From Deltaproteobacteria bacterium (lineage in GTDB: Bacteria > Desulfobacterota > GWC2-55-46), in the NCBI GenBank assembly GCA_030646655.1, contig JAUSLB010000149.1, forward strand, positions 1 to 11,933: DNA of 11,933 nt, in the 5' to 3' direction. This document shows positions 1 to 6,649 of the stretch, in pieces. The notes under the pieces are model-generated. The model made no database searches. It was not told the origin of the DNA and worked only from the letters and a program-made list of their open reading frames with translations. The position numbers and the translations under genes are program-made. Positions within the stretch are counted from its first letter, which is position 1; the number at the start of each line of letters is the position of its first letter.

Positions 1-870
1 TTTAAGCCTCAAAGCCCTGATAGCGGGGTTCTCCAAAAGCGGCAGCACCCTGCCGGCCCTCTTTGCCTCGAGCGCGGCGAGCGATACATTGAGCCCGTCG
101 TGCGGGCCCATGTAGTTATTCTTGCCGTCCGTGCCCGGGTGCCAGACATGGTAGAGGAACTCTTTCGGGTGCCAGACCTCCTTTTTCCCGGCATTGACGA
201 GCCTAAATGTCATCTCATACGGCCCGCATATATGGCCGAGATAATCGATATGCTCATCGGCCCCGCCGATAGAGACGAGGTCTTCTTTAAGCGCGCACAT
301 GCACGCCCCGTAGTTGAGCGTATGCACCGGGTCATGCCTCTTTGCGAGCCCCTTCGTCGTCTTACCGGTCCAGTTCACGCACCCCCTGCCTTTAATCTCC
401 TCTATAGAAGGGTTATTAAAGGGGTAGAACCTTTTAGATGCGTTCCTTATCTCATCGATGTGGAGGACGATGTCCTTCTCCTTTTCAAACGCCTCTAATA
501 TAGATTCAACGAAGGTCGGGGCGACGACCGCATCGGAGTCGCAGAAACAGACTATGGGCGAGCGAGCCGCTATGACGCCTAAATTATACATGAGGTGCTT
601 ATGGTAGCAGACGTCTTCGGGCATCGACACGGCGATCCACTTATCGAGCGCGGGGGGCCTGTTCTCCTTATCGAAGCTTTCAAGGAGCGACCTCATCCGG
701 GCGGGGCGCCTGCCATAGTACTCGATCCAGATTATCTCAAAATCCCGCCTCGCTACGGTCTGGCTGTTAAGGTACTCTATGGTGTGGAAGCTCTCGCGGC
801 AGGACCAGTCAAGGAGGATAAAGCTTACTCGCGGCTTTCCGGGACGGGTATTCTCAAAGATGGTTTCCAT
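1..870 (-). CDS. GT2-family glycosyltransferase, 3' end cut by window edge
   Basis: A frame open from the ATG at 870 to the window edge encodes 290 residues with no stop, so the C-terminus is missing. It looks like a cytoplasmic GT-A fold, family 2 glycosyltransferase that uses a nucleotide-sugar donor. Visible features are a first beta strand VSFILLDWS (15-23), the metal-binding DxD motif DSD (111-113), a conserved acceptor-side block GGADEH..DYLGHICGPYEM (202-220), and YHVWHP (240-245), where a late His is common in GT-A enzymes. It is a clear paralogue of the gene at 5718-6647, about half identical by eye, and DSD falls at the same residue number in both. The donor sugar cannot be read from sequence. 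The start is uncertain: ATG 870 has no good Shine-Dalgarno, and an in-frame GTG at 882 has only a weak GAAG upstream. It is last of the visible genes, 60 nt after the GT2-TPR gene. Confidence 0.9.
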   Translation of the reverse strand, partial: METIFENTRPGKPRVSFILLDWSCRESFHTIEYLNSQTVARRDFEIIWIEYYGRRPARMRSLLESFDKENRPPALDKWIAVSMPEDVCYHKHLMYNLGVIAARSPIVCFCDSDAVVAPTFVESILEAFEKEKDIVLHIDEIRNASKRFYPFNNPSIEEIKGRGCVNWTGKTTKGLAKRHDPVHTLNYGACMCALKEDLVSIGGADEHIDYLGHICGPYEMTFRLVNAGKKEVWHPKEFLYHVWHPGTDGKNNYMGPHDGLNVSLAALEAKRAGRVLPLLENPAIRALRLK

Positions 871-873
871 TAT

Positions 874-901
874 ATTATACACAAAAAATTAACTTCTTCA
901 A
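874..901 (-). promoter_or_regulatory. Candidate sigma70 promoter just before the partial GT2 gene
   Basis: On the minus strand the 60-nt gap after the GT2-TPR gene contains TTGAAG (901-896), a 16-nt spacer and a perfect TATAAT (879-874). The -10 box ends 3 nt before the ATG at 870, so a transcript from here would start at or inside the start codon. It would be leaderless or would need a start further in. The gap is AT-rich, so a chance match is quite possible. Confidence 0.3.
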
Positions 902-930
902 TAGGTTCTTTAGCGGCTCTCAAGGCGAGC

Positions 931-2304
931 TCATCCACTCAAGGCCTGTTTAAGCCCCCTTTTTACCCTCTTCTTTACCGAAGAGACGAAAGTATGTATC
1001 TTCGATTGCGCCGGCCAGCGCCCATTGACGGGGCCGGGGAATACTTGCGGGCCTTCCTTTCCTTTGCCGGCAAGCTTAATAGCCTTGAGGGCCTCTGCCG
1101 CAATATAGCTTTCAGGCCCGGATGAGTCATGGGCCTTGCTGAACGCGTCTATCGCGCCCTCGAAATCAGAGCTCTGGTACAAAGACCAACCGAGCGCCAT
1201 GAGAGCGTCGCTTAAGATATGGCTTTCATCCGGGCTGGTCTCCTCGATTATCTTTTTAAAGCAGCCTATGGCCTCTTTGAATCGTCTGCTATGGTAATGA
1301 GCCCATCCAAGCCCCCTCGCGGCCCCGGCCCACGCCTCCTTTTCAACGGGCTTTATGAGATTAAGGGCCTCCGAAAGCTCGCGGACCGCCTCTAAGTAAA
1401 GCCCTTTTTGCAGATACGCCCAGCCCAGCCCCCTTCCGGCGAAATGGAGCTCAGGGTTTAGCCTTATCGCTTCTGAAAAATCCTCTATGGCCTCGTCATA
1501 ACGGCCGAGGGAATAAAGGGACCAGCCTTTATAAGCCCACGCGTCAGGGTCTTTTGGGACGATGGAGGACGCCTCTTTGAAATACTTAACCGCCTCCCCG
1601 AACTCCTTTCTCCCGTAGGCCTCCTTGCCCGCATAAAACGCGGCCCTGAAGCCTTTAACTATCCTGTACGGCTCATCCGATGTTATATGCCTCCTGCGGA
1701 TGAGTGAGGGGCTGTTGTGCAATATGGCCGGGGCACCCGGGAATATCCCGGTCCTGAAGCCTTCGCTCGCGGCCCTTAGGCAGAAATCAGCGTCCTCGCC
1801 GGTATCGGCATTCAAGCCTTCGTCAAACCGTGTCCTCTCCCACGCGCGCTTTCTAATGACGACCAGATTCCCCCGTATATACGCCCTTGCCGACCATTCG
1901 TCGTAATCTAAGGGATACGGGAATACCTCTGCCCCAAGCTCTACGGGAAAGGCCCAGTCGACGCACCTCCTGCCGTCCTCGTTATTGATGCGCGAGCCGA
2001 TTATGTCGAGGCAGTCGGCGAACCTTATATTCTTATACCACTCAGGGGCCAGCTCTATGTCAGGCTCGATAAGGCAGATGAACTCTTTCGAGGCCTGAGA
2101 GCAGATGTGATTTCGCGCCTTGCATATCCCGGCCCCGGTCATCCCGCCCCCGATGAATCTTACCCCGCCCCTTCCGCGCCCATGTCCGAGGACGATTATC
2201 TCGTAATCAGGCGCGCCCTGCCTCTCTATCGATCCGACGCATCTGCCGAAAACCTCTTCGGGACAGCCCGGGTCTATTACGCAGAACGAAAGGCTCTCTA
2301 TCAT
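931..2304 (-). CDS. GT2 glycosyltransferase fused to TPR repeats
   Basis: The 457-residue product has an N-terminal GT-A glycosyltransferase domain (about 1-212) and a TPR superhelix. In the GT part, IEPDIELAPEW (79-89) sits where the DxD loop is expected. GEDADFCLRA (169-178) matches the GT2 [ED]D acceptor/base motif, followed by a late His in AILHNS (193-198). At least five TPRs follow (about 219-405), recognisable by repeated AW.YKGWSLY..G.Y.EAI-type helices. The tail (about 436-455) is Lys/Arg-rich and could be an amphipathic membrane-contact helix (inference). The start is firm: AGGAG (2314-2310) lies 5 nt before ATG and overlaps the TAG stop of the SDR gene, so the two are probably translationally coupled. 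The TPRs suggest a protein-docking role; donor and acceptor are unknown. Confidence 0.88.
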   Translation of the reverse strand: MIESLSFCVIDPGCPEEVFGRCVGSIERQGAPDYEIIVLGHGRGRGGVRFIGGGMTGAGICKARNHICSQASKEFICLIEPDIELAPEWYKNIRFADCLDIIGSRINNEDGRRCVDWAFPVELGAEVFPYPLDYDEWSARAYIRGNLVVIRKRAWERTRFDEGLNADTGEDADFCLRAASEGFRTGIFPGAPAILHNSPSLIRRRHITSDEPYRIVKGFRAAFYAGKEAYGRKEFGEAVKYFKEASSIVPKDPDAWAYKGWSLYSLGRYDEAIEDFSEAIRLNPELHFAGRGLGWAYLQKGLYLEAVRELSEALNLIKPVEKEAWAGAARGLGWAHYHSRRFKEAIGCFKKIIEETSPDESHILSDALMALGWSLYQSSDFEGAIDAFSKAHDSSGPESYIAAEALKAIKLAGKGKEGPQVFPGPVNGRWPAQSKIHTFVSSVKKRVKRGLKQALSG

Positions 2305-2312
2305 AGGGGCTC

Positions 2313-3191
2313 CTAAAACAGGGGTTTTTCATGGGCCCTTGAGTAAGCGAAGCTTAAACGCCTTCCGTCCCTGTGGAAGAACCTTCCGTTCGGCCCTCCG
2401 GGAGGATGGGAAAGGAGCATAAGCGCCATGCTCACGATAGAATAGGGGCTTTCTTTTGATGTCCGGTTCATCTCTGTCCGGGCCTCCCCGGCTACAAGCG
2501 AGTTTATCTGTATATCAGCTTCCGGATACCTCTTGGCGCATTCCTCAGCCATTGAAAAAGCCAGGCTGTTAAGAGCGGCCTTTGAGATATTGTAAGGGCC
2601 GAAGCCCGCTGTCGAGGCCCATCCTGCCTCTGATGTTATGAAAAGCGCCTTCGCTTCGCCCCCTGAGATCATGTGCGCCATCGCCTCTTTGGTCAGGAGC
2701 CACTGCGCGGTAACGTTCGTCCTCATAAGCCTCTCCCAGCGCTCAAGCCCTTCATCCAATAGCGGGAAACTCAACGGGCCCGGCGGCAGGGCCGCGTTGT
2801 TTACAAGGCCAGTCAGAAAATGGCAGAGCCCCTTTACCCTTTGGCAGGCCTCTTTGATGCCTTTTTCGTCCGTTATATCGGCCTCTATGACATGGCAGTC
2901 CATAGAGGGGATCGAAAGCGACTCCATCTCCCTTATCGACTCGAAGAGCTTATCCCTCCTCCTGCCTGTAAGAAAGACCTTAGCCCCTGCAGCGGCAAGC
3001 CCTGTTGAGATGCACCTGCCGTAGCCCGTGCCGGCGCCTGTGACCCAGAAGCTTTTGCCTTTAAGCAGCTCCCATCTCTGCCCGGGCAGCCCGAAGCGGT
3101 GGGCCTTCCATTTAAGGGGGTCGGCCTTTTCGAGGACCCCGCGCGCGGCGCCGTGAGCCCTTATATTATTCGATAACCTGCGTAGCGGCAT
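2313..3191 (-). CDS. SDR-family NAD(P)-dependent oxidoreductase
   Basis: The 292-residue product is a classical short-chain dehydrogenase/reductase. Cofactor-binding TGAGTGYG lies at 51-58, the ADITD acidic loop at 104-108, NNAA at 131-134, catalytic Ser187 in ITSEAG, and the YxxxK pair at Tyr200/Lys204 (YNISK). TGRRR (75-79) after the second strand suggests NADP(H) preference (inference). In this setting it may oxidise or reduce a sugar or nucleotide sugar, but the substrate is not readable. A 43-residue N-terminal extension precedes the Rossmann fold. No in-frame ATG or GTG lies between the start and the fold, so the ATG at 3191 is the only plausible start. An AAGGAG lies 12 nt upstream, a rather long spacing. 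The gene overlaps the 3' end of the radical SAM-ankyrin gene by 26 nt, and its stop overlaps the next gene's Shine-Dalgarno. Confidence 0.9.
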   Translation of the reverse strand: MPLRRLSNNIRAHGAARGVLEKADPLKWKAHRFGLPGQRWELLKGKSFWVTGAGTGYGRCISTGLAAAGAKVFLTGRRRDKLFESIREMESLSIPSMDCHVIEADITDEKGIKEACQRVKGLCHFLTGLVNNAALPPGPLSFPLLDEGLERWERLMRTNVTAQWLLTKEAMAHMISGGEAKALFITSEAGWASTAGFGPYNISKAALNSLAFSMAEECAKRYPEADIQINSLVAGEARTEMNRTSKESPYSIVSMALMLLSHPPGGPNGRFFHRDGRRLSFAYSRAHEKPLF

Positions 3192-5688
3192 CTTTCGGGT
3201 CAGCTCCTTTTGAGATGAGGAAGGCCTCAGCGCCCTTTGCGCCTATCATCGTGATGCGGAAGAAGGCGTCTTTAAGGCTGGCCTTATTCTCTATAAGGTA
3301 TTCAGCCGCCTCGATGCGCCCGTGCATCACGGCCACTGAAAGCGGGGTGTCGAAATAATAATTTTTCCGGTTCACATCCGCCCCGCTTTCGACGAGGAGC
3401 TTCGTCATCTCCATATAGCCGTTAAGCGATGAGTGGATGAGGGCGGTGCTCCCGTTTACGTCAACCGCGTCAACATCCGCGCCCTTTGACATGAGAAAGC
3501 CCGCCAGCGTCAGGTTATCGCCTATCGCCGCCGAGATAAGGCAGTTATGCTCGCCGTTGGCCATCCCGTTAACGTCAGCCCCTTTCCCGGCGAGGAATGA
3601 CGCCCACTCGAGGTTGTCCATCGATATGGAATAGACAAACGCATGGTCCACATCGGCGCCGCGCCTTATGAGCATCTCTGAGATCGCCTTGTGCCCGCCG
3701 AGGAGCGAGGCGGTAAGAGGAGTGTCCGAATAGGAGTTCTTGGAGCTCACTTTAGCGCCCTTGTCTATCAATATGCGCGCCTCTTCCTCAAACCCGTAGA
3801 GCGCCGCGTAGAGCAGTAGCGTGCTACCGTGGCCGTCGGCGGAGTCCGCGTCCGTAATGTCTTCTGCGAGCCTCTTCGCCTTAACCCTGTCGTTATTTAC
3901 TATCGCCTCCGCAAAGCTGTAGTTTATGCCCTCAAAGCCTATGCGGGACTTAAGTTTTTCTTTGGCAAGGCAAAGGAGCCTGTCTTTGAAAGCCGTATCG
4001 GCCGTTATGTTCGACGGGTCGTATTTATTGACGGATCTTGGGTTCAGGCAGTATTTATACCGCTCGCACCCGCGGCACGACAGCGGATTGTCTATTATGA
4101 AACGGCGGACGAACCCGGCCGTATCCCCTGACCATATAACTTCAAGCGGGTCATTTTTAAGGTTGCCGATTATTATTTCGTTGCAGAGGTAAACATACCC
4201 GTCAGGGTTTATCTTGGCGAACGTGAAAGGCGAGACGCAGTTATGGTTCATCTCAGGGTGATGGCCGAGCTGGAGGGCGGTGTATTTATTGAAATATGTC
4301 CGCGCCCCCTTGTTCCCTGAGACGACCGCGCCGTCTCTTATGTTCTTTGGGTATTTCGCCTTTAACGGCGTATAGAGGTAATACGGGGCTGTAAGGACTA
4401 CCTTATAGTTATTTTCGATCACGTGTCCGGCAACTTCGTCAAAGAGGCTGTTGGCGTTGTCGGTAACGGGGTCGAGCGATTCTTTAAATAAGGACTCGTC
4501 CTGTATATTCCTTATCACCATGGGGATGAGGCCGAGGCCGTCGAAGCCCGCGCCTTCTGCGAAATCCGCCATCTCCTTCAGCTCCCCGATGTTGCTCCTC
4601 ATAACGACCATGTTTATGAGGAACTGCGCTGTCATTCCCCTAAAGGCCTCTCTGAGCGCCGTTATGTTCTCTCTCACCCTTTCGAACTTGGCCCCGCTAC
4701 GTATCTCCTCATAAGTCTTTTTGACTGGGCTGTCGAACGAGATGTGGATCGAATAGAGATTGCAGGAGGAAAGAGCGCGGATGACGCTCGCGTTCAGGAG
4801 GGTGGCGTTCGTTATTATCGATATCTCGCAGCCGTTATCCGAGAGCGCCTTCACGATGTCGATGAACCCTTTATGGAGCATCGGCTCGTATACCCCGCCC
4901 ATCTGGATAAAACAGTTCTTAACGCCTTTAAGGCTTTCTATCTCGATCCTCTCGGCCTTTTGCGGGGCCATGTAGCTTATGTGGCACATCTTGCATTTGA
5001 TGTTGCACCGGTTCACAAGGTCTATCTCTATAACCTTCGGCGCTCCGTCAAAGCCCTTTACCGCCGGGCTTTTGGAGGCCCTGTAGGGCCTTTCCTCCAC
5101 CCCGTTCCCGTTTACCTTAAACAGCCTAAGCTCCCTTTCTTTAAGCCCCTCGATGCTTGAGTGCTTAAGGAAGTAGTTGAGGAAGAATTCAGACTCCTCT
5201 ATATATATCGCCTTCGGGAAGTCCGGCACCTTTGCCGCGTCCCTCAGTGAGAGCACGAGCTCGTCGTCAGGCATTACCCCTGTGTATATGCCTGAGACGA
5301 ACCCGGGCCTGTCTTTAAAGTAAGGGAGGTTTACCCTGTCTGAGAGCACCGCGAAGTTCCCCGCTTCCGAGAAATTGTCCGAGACGGCCTCTATCCCCTT
5401 GCCCCTGTTCTCGAAGAGTATTATCCTCCTGTCCTCGAGCTTGTATACGTTGACGCACTGCATGAAAAAGGAAAGGTAATAGCCCTTGCGCTCGATATAT
5501 ATCGTCCTTATGTTATCGGGCAGCTTATGTATCCCGTGATAGAACCCGGCTGTCCCGGTTATGGGCGCGTCCTCCGGGAACTTTATGTCCGTCTTCAGCT
5601 CGTCGTGCGTAAGGCTTATCGCCCCGGCGTAGCCGGGCATGTCCTTAAATAAATCAAGGTTCCTCTTATCCCCGAGGAACACGAACAT
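3166..5688 (-). CDS. SPASM-type radical SAM enzyme fused to ankyrin repeats
   Basis: The 840-residue product has three parts. Residues 1-200 are two diverged copies of a ~100-residue domain I do not recognise. Residues about 215-560 form a radical SAM core with CX3CX2C (Cys228, 232, 235; CNIKCKMC) that should bind the 4Fe-4S cluster cleaving S-adenosylmethionine. A SPASM/twitch-like region follows with Cys484, a GX4C ending at Cys502, and CX2CX5C (Cys538, 541, 547); the usual next CX3C is absent. Residues about 588-836 are seven or eight ankyrin repeats (TPLTASLLGGH, GADVD/GADVN turns). SPASM enzymes modify peptides, proteins or small molecules; the target here is unknown. I chose ATG 5688 because AAGGAG lies 5 nt upstream and the duplicated domain begins exactly there. 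An alternative ATG at 5724 has a G-run upstream and overlaps the preceding stop. Confidence 0.9.
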   Translation of the reverse strand: MFVFLGDKRNLDLFKDMPGYAGAISLTHDELKTDIKFPEDAPITGTAGFYHGIHKLPDNIRTIYIERKGYYLSFFMQCVNVYKLEDRRIILFENRGKGIEAVSDNFSEAGNFAVLSDRVNLPYFKDRPGFVSGIYTGVMPDDELVLSLRDAAKVPDFPKAIYIEESEFFLNYFLKHSSIEGLKERELRLFKVNGNGVEERPYRASKSPAVKGFDGAPKVIEIDLVNRCNIKCKMCHISYMAPQKAERIEIESLKGVKNCFIQMGGVYEPMLHKGFIDIVKALSDNGCEISIITNATLLNASVIRALSSCNLYSIHISFDSPVKKTYEEIRSGAKFERVRENITALREAFRGMTAQFLINMVVMRSNIGELKEMADFAEGAGFDGLGLIPMVIRNIQDESLFKESLDPVTDNANSLFDEVAGHVIENNYKVVLTAPYYLYTPLKAKYPKNIRDGAVVSGNKGARTYFNKYTALQLGHHPEMNHNCVSPFTFAKINPDGYVYLCNEIIIGNLKNDPLEVIWSGDTAGFVRRFIIDNPLSCRGCERYKYCLNPRSVNKYDPSNITADTAFKDRLLCLAKEKLKSRIGFEGINYSFAEAIVNNDRVKAKRLAEDITDADSADGHGSTLLLYAALYGFEEEARILIDKGAKVSSKNSYSDTPLTASLLGGHKAISEMLIRRGADVDHAFVYSISMDNLEWASFLAGKGADVNGMANGEHNCLISAAIGDNLTLAGFLMSKGADVDAVDVNGSTALIHSSLNGYMEMTKLLVESGADVNRKNYYFDTPLSVAVMHGRIEAAEYLIENKASLKDAFFRITMIGAKGAEAFLISKGADPKDAATQVIE
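5089..5688 (-). repeat. Duplicated N-terminal domain in the radical SAM-ankyrin gene
   Basis: Two tandem protein-level copies, 5389-5688 and 5089-5358. Copy 1 begins FVFLGDKRNLDLFKDMPGY and copy 2 begins FAVLSDRVNLPYFKDRPGF. Both continue to a second block: TIYIE..GYYLSFF...L.DRRI.LF.N.GKGIE in copy 1 and AIYIE..EFFLNYF...LKERELRLFKVNGNGVE in copy 2. The family is not recognised. Confidence 0.8.
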
Positions 5689-5693
5689 CCCAT

Positions 5694-5699
5694 CTCCTT
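5694..5699 (-). promoter_or_regulatory. Shine-Dalgarno that decides the radical SAM-ankyrin start
   Basis: AAGGAG reads 5699-5694 on the minus strand, 5 nt before the ATG at 5688. It is the strongest ribosome binding site seen near this gene and favours 5688 over the in-frame ATG at 5724, which adds 12 residues and has only a G-run in front. Confidence 0.65.
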
Positions 5700-5717
5700 C
5701 CCGTGCGTTTGAGAGCC

Positions 5718-6647
5718 TCAGCATGGGACAGCCCCCCTTGCCGGCCTCACCGGGCCTTTAAGCCTTAGGGTCTTTATCCCGCTGTTTTCCTGCAACGGCA
5801 GTATGCGCCCGGTCTTGGGTATCTCCATCGCGGTGGTTGACATCCCCTTGCCGTTATTAGGCCCGCAGTAATTATTATCACCGCCCTGATTCGGGTGCCA
5901 GACATGGTAGAGGAAGTGGGTCAGATGGAGCCTGTCCTTTACGCCGGAGTTAATGAGCCTCGCGGTCATCTCGTACGGCCCGCAGATGTGGCCCAAGTAA
6001 TCGGCGTGCTCATCCGCCCCGCCTATCCTTATCAGGTCTTCCCTCATGGCCGAGAGGCAGGCGCCGTAGTTATATGTATGCCAGAGGTCCCTGTCTTCGG
6101 ACAGGCTTGTGGCGGTCCTGTCGAAGCCTGCTGGGACGCCGTCCTTCGCGTTGACGCAGCCGTCGCCCGTGATCTCGTCAACGGGCGGGTAGTTGAAGGG
6201 GTAGAAGGCCTTATTAAAGTTCCTTATCTGCTCGAAGTGGAGCGCGAGGTTGTCGTCCCTTTCAAACTCTTTTATTACGGTCTCGACGAAGCTCGGCCTT
6301 ATGATAGCGTCCGAGTCCATGACAGCCACGATCCTGCCTGAGGAGTTGAGGATGCCCGTGTTATACATCCTGTGCTTGTGGTAGCATTCAGAGGTGTTGT
6401 TATCCATCACTATCCACGTATCTACGGGCGGCGGCACCCCGGCGGATGAGTTCCTCCTTATCATCTCTTTTATCTCTTTCGCCTCCCGGGAGTAGAACTC
6501 TATCCAGACGACCTCGAACCTTGACCTGTCGATCCTCTGCCTGTTAAGGTACTCAAGGGTATGAAAGCTCTCCCTCACGCTCCAGTCGAGCAGTATTATG
6601 CTGACATCGGGCAAACCGGAAAATGTCCTCTTACGCAGGAAGCGCAC
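5718..6647 (-). CDS. GT2-family glycosyltransferase, paralogue of the gene at 1-870
   Basis: The 309-residue product is a cytoplasmic GT-A, family 2 glycosyltransferase. VSIILLDWS lies at 15-23, the DxD motif MDSDAII has DSD at 111-113, GGADEH..DYLGHICGPYEM sits near 209-227, and YHVWHP is near 247-252. Compared with the paralogue at 1-870 it carries a short insertion near 170-188 and a Pro/Arg-rich tail. I chose GTG 6647. It follows a GGGGG (6659-6655) by 7 nt, and it gives the same N-terminal length and the same DSD residue number as the paralogue. A TTG at 6653 overlaps the previous stop as TTGA but has no spaced Shine-Dalgarno. The start lies 2 nt after the B12 radical SAM stop, and the stop is 29 nt before the preferred start of the next gene. 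Donor sugar unknown. Confidence 0.9.
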   Translation of the reverse strand: MRFLRKRTFSGLPDVSIILLDWSVRESFHTLEYLNRQRIDRSRFEVVWIEFYSREAKEIKEMIRRNSSAGVPPPVDTWIVMDNNTSECYHKHRMYNTGILNSSGRIVAVMDSDAIIRPSFVETVIKEFERDDNLALHFEQIRNFNKAFYPFNYPPVDEITGDGCVNAKDGVPAGFDRTATSLSEDRDLWHTYNYGACLSAMREDLIRIGGADEHADYLGHICGPYEMTARLINSGVKDRLHLTHFLYHVWHPNQGGDNNYCGPNNGKGMSTTAMEIPKTGRILPLQENSGIKTLRLKGPVRPARGAVPC

Positions 6648-6649
6648 AG

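Noticed and set aside
100..1125. Plus-strand open frames over the partial GT2 gene and the end of the GT2-TPR gene
   Set aside because: They are antisense to genes with clear domain homology and show no recognisable protein features.
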